Positions 20,502-28,572 of a stretch of 64,000 nucleotides of DNA are shown here, one piece after another. Where the stretch lies: the NCBI RefSeq assembly GCF_020907985.1, contig NZ_JAJJPA010000006.1, positions 1 through 64,000 on the forward strand. Direction: 5' to 3'. The notes beneath the pieces were generated by a model. That model did no database searches. It was not told where the DNA came from and saw nothing but the letters and a program-made list of their open reading frames with translations. Every line of letters starts with the position of its first letter. Position 1 is the first letter of the stretch. The stretch is from Kitasatospora humi. Lineage in GTDB: Bacteria > Actinomycetota > Actinomycetes > Streptomycetales > Streptomycetaceae. Made by a program: the position numbers and the translations under genes.

Positions 20502-21497
20502 ATGGAACGACGCAATCTGGGCCGCACCGGCCTGCGGGTCTCCCGACTGGGCCTGGGCACCATGACCTGGACCCGGGACACCGACGAAGCCGAGGCCGCC
20601 GGGCAGCTCAAGGCCTTCGTGGACGCCGGCGGGACCCTGGTGGACACCGCCGACCTCTACGGCGACGGCGCCGCCGAGCACCTGCTCGCCCGCCTGATGG
20701 ACGGCCTGGTCCCCCGCGCCGAGCTGGTGCTCGCCACCCGGGCCGGCGCCGCCCCCGAGCCCGGCGCCCGGCACGGCACCTCGACCGGCGGCTCCTCGCG
20801 CAGCAGCCTGCTGGCCGCCCTGGACGCCTCGCTGCGCCGGCTCGGCACGGACCACGTGGACCTCTGGCAGGTGCCCGCCTTCGACCCGACCACCCCGACC
20901 GAGGAGACCATGCACGCGCTGGACCTGGCGGTCGCCTCCGGCCGGGCCCGCTACGTCGGGGTGGCCGGCTACTGCGGCTGGCAGCTGGCCAAGGCCGCCA
21001 CCTGGCAGTCGGCCGCGCCCGGGCGGGTGCCGCTGGCCGCGGCCCAGCTGGAGTACTCGCTGCTGCAGCGCGGCGCCGAACGCGAGGTGCTGCCCGCCGC
21101 ACTGGACGCCGGGATCGGCCTGCTCGCCTCCTCGCCCCTGGGGCGCGGCGTGCTGACCGGCAAGTACCGGCACGGCATCCCGCAGGACTCCAGGGGCAGC
21201 TCGCCCCACCTCGCCGGCTACGTGCAGCCCTACCTCGGCGAGCGGTCGCGGCGGATCGTGGACGCGCTCTCCACCGCCGCCGACGGCCTGGCCAGCAGCT
21301 CACTGGCGGTGGCGCTCTCCTGGGTCCGGGACCGGCCCGGGGTGGCGTCCGCGATCGTGGGTGCGCGCACCGCCGCCCAGCTGCACGCGGCGCTGTCGGT
21401 GGAGGCGCTTACGCTTCCGGATGAGATCCGCGGTGCGCTCGACGACATCTCGGCGCCGGTGCGCCGCTACCCTGATCAGGACTGGAACGAACTGTGA
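20502..21497 (+). CDS. Aldo/keto reductase family protein with altered catalytic tetrad
   Basis: TIM-barrel AKR protein of 331 residues beginning MERRNLGRTGLRVSRLGLGT. The Asp and Tyr of the tetrad are present in DTADLYGDG. The usual catalytic Lys is Arg in VLATRAG, and the His of the usual DL(Y/W)QxH segment is replaced in DLWQVPAFDP. The NADP-binding segment near the C-terminus is VASAIVGARTAAQL. The fold and cofactor site look intact but classical hydride/proton relay may be impaired. ATG 20502 follows GAGGGGG; an upstream in-frame ATG at 20469 is possible. The next gene starts 10 bases after its stop, suggesting an operon. Confidence 0.9.
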   Translation: MERRNLGRTGLRVSRLGLGTMTWTRDTDEAEAAGQLKAFVDAGGTLVDTADLYGDGAAEHLLARLMDGLVPRAELVLATRAGAAPEPGARHGTSTGGSSRSSLLAALDASLRRLGTDHVDLWQVPAFDPTTPTEETMHALDLAVASGRARYVGVAGYCGWQLAKAATWQSAAPGRVPLAAAQLEYSLLQRGAEREVLPAALDAGIGLLASSPLGRGVLTGKYRHGIPQDSRGSSPHLAGYVQPYLGERSRRIVDALSTAADGLASSSLAVALSWVRDRPGVASAIVGARTAAQLHAALSVEALTLPDEIRGALDDISAPVRRYPDQDWNEL

Positions 21498-21507
21498 GTC
21501 AGCAACT

Positions 21508-23703
21508 GTGAGTCAGACGCACGAACCGGCGGCCGACGGCCCGGAGCCCGACGCGGGAGCGGCGCAGACTCCTTCGGACGCGGCGGGCGACGCCCGGGCG
21601 CCGGAGCCCGACACCGGAGCGGTGGAGGCCACGCCCGACGCGGCGGCCGAGGCGCCGGTGCCCGAGCCCCGGGCCGCCGAGCAGCCGGCGGGCGGCCAGG
21701 GCCCCACGGCCGGCGTTGCCGGTTTCGCGCCCCGCAACCCCGACCCGGCGCGCCGAGCCGCCGAGCTGGCCGCGCTGACCGAGGCCGTGCGCGCCGTGGA
21801 GCGGCGCACCACCGACGCCCCGTCGCACCCCGCGCCGTCGCACCCCGCGTCCTCACACTCCGCGCCCTCCCACTCCGCGCCCGCGCAGCCGGGCCTCCCG
21901 GCTGCCACCCCCGCCGCGACGCCCGAGCCCGAGCCGGCGGCGCCCCGGCTGGAGCTCCCGGCCGACGCGCTGCGCGCCACCGTGCAGCTGCTCACCCACG
22001 GCGGCGCCCCCGCCGCAGCCGCCGACCAGCTGGCGCACGCCGCCCTGACCACGCTCGGTGAGCAGGCGCCCGACGCCCTCCAGCAGGATCCGTGGGCCCT
22101 GCTGGCGCTGCCCGGCGTGCGCCCCGAGCAGGCGGACGGCTTCGCCCAGGCACTGCTCGGCCCTTCCGCCGGCCCCGGCGACCCGCGCCGCGGCCGCGCG
22201 CTGGCCGTCTGGCTGCTGGAGCGGGCCGCCCTGCTCGGGCACTCCGCGCTGACCGCCGACGAGCTGCGCGCCGGCCTGGCGGAGTTCGGCCTGCCCGACC
22301 CCGATCAGGCGGTGCAGGCCGCCGTCGAGGGCGGCCAGGTGCTGCCGTTCCAGGAGGAGGAGACCGGCCCGGGCGCCCGCGAGGTCGGCGAGGACGAGGA
22401 GCCGCCGATGCGGCTGCTGCTGGCGCTGGACCGGCTGGCCCAGGCCGAGGAGGAGGCCGCCGAGGGCCTGGCCCGGCTGCTCTCGACCTTCGGGGCGCCG
22501 GTCGACGCTGCCGACCCCGAGGTCGAACCGGTCGTGCCCGGCGAAGCCGACTGGGAGGCGGCCGCCACCGCGGCCGACTCCGCCTCGGCCGCCGCGCTGA
22601 TCCGCGCCGTCGCCGCCGCCCCGCTGGTGCTGCACACCGGGGACGCCGCGGCGCGCGGCGAGCTCGCCGCCCTGCTGCGCGCCGCCCGCGCGCTCGGCCT
22701 GCGGGCCCGGGCCGCCGCCTGGACGGAGTACGGCCGGGACGCCCTGGGCGAGCCCGAGTCGCTGACCCTGGCCGAGCTGCTGCGCCCCGGCACCGTCGAG
22801 CGGACCGAGGAGGGCGCCCTGGCGCTGGACCTGCTGATCGTGCAGGACGCCCCGCTGCTCGACCTGGAGCAGGCCGCCACCCTGGTCGAGGCCCTCGCTG
22901 ACGGCACCCGCCTGGTGCTCAGCGGCGACCCGGGCCAGCTCTGGTCGGCCGGCCCCGGGCGGCTGTTCGCCGACCTGCTGGCCGCCAAGGTGTGCCCGCA
23001 GGTGGCATCCCGCACTCCCGACCTCGGCCCGATCGGCGAGCTGGTCTCCGGCATCGGCGTCGGCGAGCTGACCACCGTGGAGGCGCCGGAGAAGGAAGTG
23101 GTGATCGTCACCGCCCGCGAGTCCGGCGAGGCGGCGCACCGGGCCGTGCAGCTGCTCACCGAGTCGATTCCGCGCGCGCTGGGCATCCCGGCCGAGCAGA
23201 CGGTGCTGCTGACCCCCGGCCACGGCGGCCCGGCCGGCACCCGGGCGCTCAACGCGGCCGCCAAGGCGCGGCTGAACCCCGGCCCCGGGCGGTTCGGCGG
23301 CTTCGATCCGGGCGACCGGGTGGTCTATTCGCCGCTGCCCGGGATCAACCACCCCGGGCGGGTGCTGGGCGGCGACCGGGACGGCCTGCGGCTCGGCCTG
23401 GCCGACGGCAGCGAGCTGGTGCTGCCGCCCGCCCGGGTGGACCGGCTGCGGCACGGCTGGTCGCTGACGGTCCACCAGGCGGCCGGGCGGCGCTGGCCGG
23501 CCGTCGTCGCCGTCCTGCCGGAGGAGGCCGGCCCCGGGCTGACCAGGCAGTGGGTGTACACCGCCTTCGGGCGGGCCGAGCGCCACCTCTCGGTGGTGCA
23601 CGCGGCCGGTCCCGCGCTCGCCCAGGCCGTGGCCGAGCGCCCCGCCGTGCCGCGCACCACCCGGCTGCGCGCCCTGCTGGCGGAGAACGCTCCGCAGGGC
23701 TGA
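21508..23703 (+). CDS. Helix-hairpin-helix/RecD-like protein lacking Walker A
   Basis: Protein of 731 residues. The first 150 are low-complexity (Pro, Ala, Glu; SHPASSHSAPSHSAP-type repeats). Residues about 155-330 resemble the HhH-containing N-part of RecD2-type helicases (DPWALLALPGVRPEQADGFAQ). The ATPase region follows, but the P-loop position reads APLVLHTGDAAARGEL with no GxxxxGK(S/T), and the Walker B position reads LLIVQDAPLLD. C-terminal RecD-like blocks remain: FDPGDRVVYSP, VLGGDRDGL, GWSLTVHQAAGRRWPAVV and WVYTAFGRAERHLSVV. It is therefore probably a non-hydrolysing helicase relative. GTG 21508 was chosen because it follows the AKR stop in the proper frame. Confidence 0.82.
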   Translation: MSQTHEPAADGPEPDAGAAQTPSDAAGDARAPEPDTGAVEATPDAAAEAPVPEPRAAEQPAGGQGPTAGVAGFAPRNPDPARRAAELAALTEAVRAVERRTTDAPSHPAPSHPASSHSAPSHSAPAQPGLPAATPAATPEPEPAAPRLELPADALRATVQLLTHGGAPAAAADQLAHAALTTLGEQAPDALQQDPWALLALPGVRPEQADGFAQALLGPSAGPGDPRRGRALAVWLLERAALLGHSALTADELRAGLAEFGLPDPDQAVQAAVEGGQVLPFQEEETGPGAREVGEDEEPPMRLLLALDRLAQAEEEAAEGLARLLSTFGAPVDAADPEVEPVVPGEADWEAAATAADSASAAALIRAVAAAPLVLHTGDAAARGELAALLRAARALGLRARAAAWTEYGRDALGEPESLTLAELLRPGTVERTEEGALALDLLIVQDAPLLDLEQAATLVEALADGTRLVLSGDPGQLWSAGPGRLFADLLAAKVCPQVASRTPDLGPIGELVSGIGVGELTTVEAPEKEVVIVTARESGEAAHRAVQLLTESIPRALGIPAEQTVLLTPGHGGPAGTRALNAAAKARLNPGPGRFGGFDPGDRVVYSPLPGINHPGRVLGGDRDGLRLGLADGSELVLPPARVDRLRHGWSLTVHQAAGRRWPAVVAVLPEEAGPGLTRQWVYTAFGRAERHLSVVHAAGPALAQAVAERPAVPRTTRLRALLAENAPQG

Positions 23704-23724
23704 CGCCCGCCGCCGGAAGCGTTC

Positions 23725-23754
23725 GGGGCGGCTCCCGGTCGCGGGAGCCGCCCC
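23725..23754. terminator. Bidirectional hairpin terminator
   Basis: Perfect 13-bp stem GGGGCGGCTCCCG / CGGGAGCCGCCCC with loop GTCG, between the convergent stops of the RecD-like gene and the 201-residue hypothetical. Confidence 0.8.
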
Positions 23755-23771
23755 ACCGTCATGCGCCTCGT

Positions 23772-24377
23772 TCAGTCGAGGCCGTCCTCCTCGTCGTACA
23801 CCTCGCTGACGTCGAACCGGCAGAGCAGCAGGTGCGGATCCGGGCTGTCGAACGGCTCGGCGAGCCACTCCCCGGGGTCGGTCGGGTCGGTGGCCGTCAC
23901 CCAGATCGTGGCGTCGCCCTCCTCCAGGCCGAACTCCTCGGCCCGCGCGGCGATCTCGTCCGGCTCGTACTCGCCGAAGACCGCGCCGACCGCGGCCGCC
24001 ACGCCCTGGCCGTCGGGCTCGGCCGATCCGAGCGAGGAGTCCACCCGCTCGGCCTGTGCGCGCAGCCGGCGCGGATCGGCGATCCGGTAGTCGCGGCGCA
24101 TCAGCACGCTGATCGCCTCCGGCTCCTCCGGCCCCTGGTAGCTGCCCGGGCCCCCGTCTCCGGGGACCTCGAACGGGGTCACCTCGTCATAGACCTCGTA
24201 GAGCAGTTGGTCGTAGTGGATGGCCGCCGCAGCCAACTCCTCGTAGGCGGCGAAGACCGCAGGATCGTCTGCGGTGGTGGTGCTGGACACCGCTTCCAGA
24301 TGGCGGTCGATGGCGGCCTTGACCGCCTCGGCGGCTTCGCGTACCTCGGTCCGGTTGAGCTGCGCGGCATCAGACAT
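23772..24377 (-). CDS. Conserved acidic hypothetical protein
   Basis: Soluble, strongly acidic protein of 201 residues that I recognise only as a streptomycete hypothetical. The N-terminal 50 residues (LNRTEVREAAEAVKAAIDRHLEAV) are helical; the middle has DQLLYEVYDEVTPFEVPGD and a RRDYRIADPRRL block; the C-terminal part has VTATDPTDPGEWLAEPFDSPDPHLLLCRF in pieces suggesting a small beta domain, followed by an acidic end (YDEEDGLD). No signal peptide or membrane segment. It ends beside a shared terminator and starts divergently from the DUF5703 gene. ATG at 24377. No function can be assigned. Confidence 0.85.
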   Translation of the reverse strand: MSDAAQLNRTEVREAAEAVKAAIDRHLEAVSSTTTADDPAVFAAYEELAAAAIHYDQLLYEVYDEVTPFEVPGDGGPGSYQGPEEPEAISVLMRRDYRIADPRRLRAQAERVDSSLGSAEPDGQGVAAAVGAVFGEYEPDEIAARAEEFGLEEGDATIWVTATDPTDPGEWLAEPFDSPDPHLLLCRFDVSEVYDEEDGLD

Positions 24378-24770
24378 GGGACAGACGCTATCCGCACCCG
24401 GGCCCGCGGTGCACAGGGGCTACCGTCTCAGTTTGCCAAAGCCCGGCAACTTGACCCGCGATGTCCGAAGCGTGCCCTTCTGTGCCCGTCGCAGCGTTTC
24501 CTGCTTCCGCCCCCGGGAATTGATTACGCATCAGTTGGCCGGGGCGGGAGAATGGCGCGTGACCGGGTCAGGGCGCCGTCGGGTGGGCGTGTCGTGCCCG
24601 GGCGGCGACCGGCCCGCGGGTCGCCCCCCCGACGACCCGGCCCGATCTTCCGCGGACCCGCCGCAGGGCCGGTGTCACCGTCAGCGGCAAGTCGTAGGCT
24701 TGCCCGAAGACAACCCTGAGCGGACGAACCGAGCAGAGAACACGCAGCAGGCAACGCTGAGGAGGCGACG
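24378..24770. other. Divergent intergenic region
   Basis: 393 bases between divergent starts of the acidic hypothetical gene (-) and the DUF5703 gene (+). It must hold both promoters, but I see no convincing -35/-10 pair, repeat or conserved small ORF. Confidence 0.5.
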
Positions 24771-24980
24771 TTGACCCCACCGAAGCCGGTCCGGCAGCCC
24801 GAGTACGAGTACCAGTCGCTGCGCATGCCGCGCGGCACTTCGCGCAATGCGGCGCGACAGCTGCTGACCGAGCACGCCGAGTACGGGCACTGGGAGCTGG
24901 ACCGACTGCGGCTCTACCCGGACGGCAGCCGCACGGTCCGGCTGCGGCGTCGGATCATCCGGCAGGTCCGCAGCTGGTGA
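24771..24980 (+). CDS. DUF5703-family small protein
   Basis: Small basic cytosolic protein of 69 residues. The sequence (YEYQSLRMPRGTSRNAARQL, then AEYGHWELDRLRLYPDGSRTVRLRRRI) is the DUF5703 signature known from actinomycetes. Function unknown; many charged residues and a short beta-rich C-terminus suggest a nucleic-acid or protein-binding role, but that is speculation. The TTG start at 24771 is preceded by GAGGAGG with 5-base spacing, which decides the start. It lies between the acidic hypothetical gene and the chaplin genes. Confidence 0.88.
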   Translation: MTPPKPVRQPEYEYQSLRMPRGTSRNAARQLLTEHAEYGHWELDRLRLYPDGSRTVRLRRRIIRQVRSW

Positions 24981-25049
24981 CCGCCTTGCCGCCGACGGTG
25001 GCCGCCGGCCGTTGAGGAGTGCGTGCCCGGTTGCCCGGTGCGGGCGGGT

Positions 25050-25164
25050 GCCCGGACGCCGGGGCCCGGAGGCGAAGGCAGTGCCCGGACGCGGGGCCTA
25101 GACACGGGCGAGCGCCCGGACGCCGGGGCCCGGACGCCGGCGAGCGCCCGACGCGGGGCCCGGA
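25050..25164. repeat. Four imperfect copies of a 21-bp GC-rich repeat
   Basis: The unit GCCCGGACGCCGGGGCCCGGA occurs exactly at 25050-25070 and 25114-25134, with shortened variants starting at 25083 and 25146 (GCCCG(G)ACGCGGGGCC). They fill the 223-base gap between the DUF5703 gene and the 3' end of the long chaplin gene. No coding support. Confidence 0.8.
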
Positions 25165-25203
25165 TGCGGGCGGGTAGGCACGCACTCCCCGCCCGCGCGC
25201 CGG

Positions 25204-26025
25204 TCAGGAGGCCTTGCGTCCCTTGCGGTAGAGCACACCGCCGGCCAGCAGCAGGCCCAGGCCCACCGGAGCGAGCACGTCCAGGCCACTGACGCCGGTG
25301 TAGGCGAGCTTGCCGGCGGTCGGCGCCGACTCGGCCGACGCGACCTGGGTGTTCCCGGGCGGGGTCGACCGCGAGCTCTGCGTCCCGCCGGCGCCGGCCA
25401 CCGAACTGCCGGGCGGCGCGGACGGCACGGAGGAACCGGGCGGCACGGACGAGCCGGGCGGCACCGGCGAACCGGGCGGCACCGGCGAGCCGGGCGGCGC
25501 GGACGGCGGGGTGTCGCAGTCGCACGGCGGGGTCGGCACCGGCGCCGGGGTCGGCCGGGTGTGGGCGCCCGGTTGGCCGACGGAGGTGTTGGCGCACTCG
25601 TTGCCGAACGCCGGGTTGATCGCACCGATCACGTCGACCGAGTCGCCGCAGGCGTTGACCGGCACGCTGACCGGGACCTGAGCCGTGTTGCCCGAGCCCA
25701 CGCCCGGGGAGCCCTTGGCGACGCCGGTGGCCGAGCTGCCGGCGCCGTGCTGCGAGCCACCGCCGTGCTCGTGGCCCGACGAACTCGTGTTGGCGCACTG
25801 GTTCCCGAAGGCCGGGTTCAGCAGGCCGATCACGTCGACCGTGTCCCCGCAGACGTTGACCGGGACCTCCACCGGCACCTGGATGGTGTTCCCGGAGGCG
25901 ATGCCCGGCGAGCCCACCGCAGCGCCCTCGGCGCCCGCCGCCGCATAGGCGTAGCCGCCCGCTGACGCCAGCACCGTTCCGGTGGCTACTGCCGTGAGGA
26001 TCCCTTTTTTGGCAACCTGTCGCAT
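25204..26025 (-). CDS. Long chaplin with two chaplin domains and sortase signal (ChpC-like)
   Basis: Cell-wall-anchored hydrophobic protein that coats aerial hyphae and spores. The 273-residue precursor has a signal peptide (MRQVAKKGILTAV to about residue 29), two chaplin domains each with a Cys pair (VNVCGDTVDVIGLLNPAFG and VNACGDSVDVIGAINPAFG, closed by NQC and NEC), a long Pro/Gly/Ser linker with PPGSPVPPGSS repeats, and a C-terminal sorting signal LAYTG followed by a hydrophobic segment and basic RKGRKAS. This is the ChpA-C layout. An adjacent long-plus-short chaplin pair is also found in S. coelicolor (chpC, chpH), so ChpC is the likely equivalent. ATG 26025 is preceded by AGGGG. Confidence 0.95.
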   Translation of the reverse strand: MRQVAKKGILTAVATGTVLASAGGYAYAAAGAEGAAVGSPGIASGNTIQVPVEVPVNVCGDTVDVIGLLNPAFGNQCANTSSSGHEHGGGSQHGAGSSATGVAKGSPGVGSGNTAQVPVSVPVNACGDSVDVIGAINPAFGNECANTSVGQPGAHTRPTPAPVPTPPCDCDTPPSAPPGSPVPPGSPVPPGSSVPPGSSVPSAPPGSSVAGAGGTQSSRSTPPGNTQVASAESAPTAGKLAYTGVSGLDVLAPVGLGLLLAGGVLYRKGRKAS

Positions 26026-26046
26026 ACATACCCCTGACATGTGACG

Positions 26047-26061
26047 GTCGGAAATTCCGAC
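26047..26061. promoter_or_regulatory. Inverted repeat in the long-chaplin leader
   Basis: Near-perfect palindrome GTCGGAAATTCCGAC (7-bp arms, one central base) lies 22-36 bases upstream of the long chaplin ATG, in its leader or promoter. It could be an operator or a small mRNA hairpin; no match to a known regulator site is claimed. Confidence 0.4.
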
Positions 26062-26155
26062 GAATGCTTTTGCCGCCCACAATTCAACGAGCGATGCTCG
26101 AAAAGGTTGAGCCATCCGGCGGCACTTCACCCGATCAGGTGGATTGAAACGCGAA

Positions 26156-26186
26156 GTGGGGCGATCCCAGAGCGGGACCGCCCCAC
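26156..26186 (-). terminator. Hairpin terminator after the short chaplin gene
   Basis: 13-bp stem GTGGGGCGATCCC / GGGACCGCCCCAC with one mismatch and loop AGAGC, 14 bases beyond the chaplin stop. It separates the short chaplin from the long chaplin, so they are probably separate transcripts. Confidence 0.75.
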
Positions 26187-26199
26187 GGCAACGCCGGGC

Positions 26200-26442
26200 T
26201 TACTGGTTCACGCAGGTGTTGCCGAAGGCAGGGTTCAGCAGGCCGATCACGTTGATCGTGTCCCCGCAGACGTTGACCGGGACGTGCACCGGCACCTGGA
26301 CCACGTTGCCGGACAGTACGCCGGGCGAGCCCACCGCGGCGCCCTCCGCACCCGCGCCCCCGGCCGCGGCGGCGGCACCGGCGGCACCCAGCATCAGGCC
26401 ACCGGCGGCGACGGTCACGGCCGCGATCTTCTTGGCGTTCAT
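26200..26442 (-). CDS. Short chaplin (ChpH-like)
   Basis: Secreted amyloid-forming surface protein of 80 residues that lowers surface tension during aerial growth. A signal peptide (MNAKKIAAVTVAAGG to about residue 27, ending in Ala-rich sequence) precedes one chaplin domain with EGAAVGSPGVLSGNVVQVPV and the Cys pair VNVCGDTINVIGLLNPAFG...TCVNQ. Length and layout match the short chaplins ChpD-H. The ATG at 26442 has a strong AGGAGGA site. It is next to a long two-domain chaplin on the same strand, as chpH is to chpC. Confidence 0.95.
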   Translation of the reverse strand: MNAKKIAAVTVAAGGLMLGAAGAAAAAGGAGAEGAAVGSPGVLSGNVVQVPVHVPVNVCGDTINVIGLLNPAFGNTCVNQ

Positions 26443-26471
26443 CCATTCCTCCTGATCATCCGAATCATCCG

Positions 26472-26515
26472 AGCGGCTCGGTCACCCGTGCCGCCAAATG
26501 AGTGAACGAGCCGCT
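26472..26515 (-). promoter_or_regulatory. Long-range hairpin upstream of the short chaplin start
   Basis: A 9-bp perfect inverted repeat (AGCGGCTCG / CGAGCCGCT) flanks 26 bases, 30-73 bases upstream of the chaplin ATG on the minus strand. It may form in the 5' untranslated region or frame a regulator site. Structure only; function not shown. Confidence 0.35.
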
Positions 26516-26640
26516 GCCGAACGGGGGACGGTGAGCGTCGGTTTCTCACTCGTGCCGGTGATAAGCAGCTCAGGGGATTGACGGAACATCAGAGGAGATC
26601 AAGAGCAGAGCACGGCTGATCCCGCGGGCGGGAGCGCTGC

Positions 26641-27972
26641 TCAGCAGGCGTCGATGAAGCGGTCCAGCACCCGGACGCCGAACTTCAGGCCCTCCACCGG
26701 CACCCGCTCGTCCACGCCGTGGAACATCCCCGCGAAGTCCAGCTCCGGCGGCAGCTGCAGCGGCGCGAAGCCGAAGCAGCGGATGCCGAGGTCGGTGAAC
26801 GACTTGGCGTCGGTGCCACCGGAGAGGCAGTACGGCACGGCACGGGCGATCGGGTCCTCCGCCCGCAGCGCCGACTGCATCGCGTCCACCAGCGCGCCGT
26901 CGAAGCTGGTCTCGATGGCCTTGTCCGAGTGCACGCTCTCCCGCTTCACGCGCGGACCGAGCACCTGGTCCAGCTCGGCGAGGAACTCCTCCTCGTAGCC
27001 GGGCAGGAACCGCCCGTCGATGTGCGCCGTGGCCTGCCCGGGGATCACGTTGACCTTGTACCCCGCGCCCAGCATGGTCGGCTGCGCGGTGTTGCGCAGC
27101 GTGGTGCCGATCATCTTGGCGATGCCGCCGAGGACCCGCAGCGTCTCGTCTATGTTCTCCGGGTCGAGCGGCACACCGAGCGCGTCCGACAGCTCGTCCA
27201 GGAAGGAGCGGACGGTCTTGGTGATCCGCAGCGGGAACTCGTGCCGCCCCAGCCGGGCCACCGCCTCGCACAGCTCGGTGATGGCGTTGTCGTCGTTCAT
27301 CATCGAGCCGTGTCCGGCCCGGCCCTCGACCGTCAGGCGCATCCAGTGCATGCCCTTCTCGGCCGTCTCGACCAGGTAGAGCCGCGTCTGGTCGTTGACC
27401 GTGAAGGAGAAGCCGCCGACCTCGCCGATCGCCTCGGTCACGCCTTCGAAGAGCCCGGGGTGCTTGTCCACCAGGAACCGCGCGCCGTAGGTGCCGCCGG
27501 CCTCCTCGTCGGCCAGGAACGCCAGCACCAGGTCGCGCGGGGGCTTGCGCCCGGTCCGCAGGCGGTCGCGGACCACGGCCAGGGTCATCGCGTCCATGTC
27601 CTTCATGTCCACGGCCCCGCGGCCCCAGACGCAGCCGTCCGCGATCTCACCGGAGAACGGGTGGTGCGTCCAGTCGTCGGCATTGGCCGGAACCACGTCG
27701 GTGTGCCCGTGGATCAGCAACCCGGGGCGCGACCTGTCCTCCCCCTCGATCCGCACCACCAGCGAGGCCCGCCCCTTGGCCGACTCGATGATCGTGGGCT
27801 CCACGCCGAACTCGGCCAGCTGCTCGGCCACGTACTCGGCCGCCGCCCGCTCACCAGGCCCGGAGTGGTCGCCGTAGTTGCTGGTGTCGATCCGGATCAG
27901 GTCACGGCAGATCTCGGCGACCTCCGACTCACCGTTCACCCGGGCCCCACCCGCCACCGTCGACTCGCTCAT
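26641..27972 (-). CDS. M20-family metallopeptidase (ArgE/DapE/CPG2-like)
   Basis: Dizinc amidohydrolase/peptidase of 443 residues. Metal ligands are visible in order: HGHTDVVP (His), RGAVDMKDMDA (bridging Asp), DEEAGGTYGA (catalytic Glu and ligand Glu), a later acidic/His ligand region in the second half and FHGVDERVP (last His). The dimerisation domain sits in the middle and includes GRAGHGSMM. It likely removes acyl or terminal residues from small peptides in the cytosol; substrate unknown. ATG 27972 has GAGGAGGG upstream. It precedes the tRNA on the opposite strand and marks the end of the conserved block. Confidence 0.94.
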   Translation of the reverse strand: MSESTVAGGARVNGESEVAEICRDLIRIDTSNYGDHSGPGERAAAEYVAEQLAEFGVEPTIIESAKGRASLVVRIEGEDRSRPGLLIHGHTDVVPANADDWTHHPFSGEIADGCVWGRGAVDMKDMDAMTLAVVRDRLRTGRKPPRDLVLAFLADEEAGGTYGARFLVDKHPGLFEGVTEAIGEVGGFSFTVNDQTRLYLVETAEKGMHWMRLTVEGRAGHGSMMNDDNAITELCEAVARLGRHEFPLRITKTVRSFLDELSDALGVPLDPENIDETLRVLGGIAKMIGTTLRNTAQPTMLGAGYKVNVIPGQATAHIDGRFLPGYEEEFLAELDQVLGPRVKRESVHSDKAIETSFDGALVDAMQSALRAEDPIARAVPYCLSGGTDAKSFTDLGIRCFGFAPLQLPPELDFAGMFHGVDERVPVEGLKFGVRVLDRFIDAC

Positions 27973-28111
27973 GCGCCCTCCTCGTCCATCGGCCGCTCCG
28001 ACCGCGCTCCCGCCATCCTCCCCCAGTCGTACCGCCGCCCCAAGGGCATCTCCCGCCGAACCTCCCCGATCCCAGCCCGCCACCCCCCGGCCACCCCACT
28101 CCCCCAGGCTT

Positions 28112-28141
28112 TTGGGACCCCGCACCGTTCTTTGCTACAGT
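28112..28141 (+). promoter_or_regulatory. Possible promoter of tRNA-Leu
   Basis: TTGGGA and TACAGT separated by 18 bases, about 70 bases upstream of the tRNA. Similar to a vegetative sigma-70-type promoter; assigned by eye only. Confidence 0.35.
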
Positions 28142-28211
28142 TATCCATGTCAGCGCGGCCGACGAGCGGTAACCGGAACGGGTACCACGAAGGCCAAGCG
28201 GACACCACCTA

Positions 28212-28296
28212 GTCCGGGTGGCGGAATGGCAGACGCGCTAGCTTGAGGTGCTAGTGCCCTTTATCGGGCGTGGGGGTTCAAGTCCCCCCTCGGACA
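28212..28296 (+). tRNA. tRNA-Leu (anticodon GAG)
   Basis: 85-base class II tRNA. Acceptor GTCCGGG pairs with CTCGGAC (one G-U), the anticodon stem CTAGC/GCTAG closes loop TTGAGGT with anticodon GAG, a long variable arm (GTGCCCTTTATCGGGCGT) follows, and the T arm is GGGGGTTCAAGTCCCCC. The discriminator is A; CCA is not encoded. Its 3' end is overlapped on the other strand by a recombinase-like gene remnant. Confidence 0.97.
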
Positions 28297-28491
28297 CTTC
28301 GTTACGTACATAGAAGTTGCGGGTCGAGACTCAACAGTCACGATCCGCTTCTTTGCGTTGTAGACCGGATTCAGGCCGAACGCCTCGTAGATCGGCGCAA
28401 CGCGTTCGGGTGCGGCCTGGAGGAGGCGATCGGTGAGGTTGCCGAACTCGGCGATCATGGACTCGATCTGGTCGGCGGTTAGTGCTCCAGT
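28261..28491 (-). pseudogene. C-terminal remnant of a serine-recombinase-like gene
   Basis: About 77 codons resembling the C-terminal end of large serine recombinases: TADQIESMIAEFGNLTDRLL, then PIYEAFGLNPVYNAKKRIVTVESRP. The reading frame continues through the tRNA-Leu 3' half (KCPRGDLNPHAR) to a stop inside the tRNA. The catalytic N-terminal and zinc regions are missing; upstream sequence becomes unrelated. It suggests that an integrative element once inserted beside this tRNA. The family match is by recollection of motif style, so moderate certainty only. Confidence 0.55.
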
Positions 28492-28572
28492 GTGACTTCG
28501 AGATCTTGCGATGGAGCCGGGTGAGAACGGCAATGGCCACCGCGTGATCATCGGGGGTCGTGTGGACTCCTG

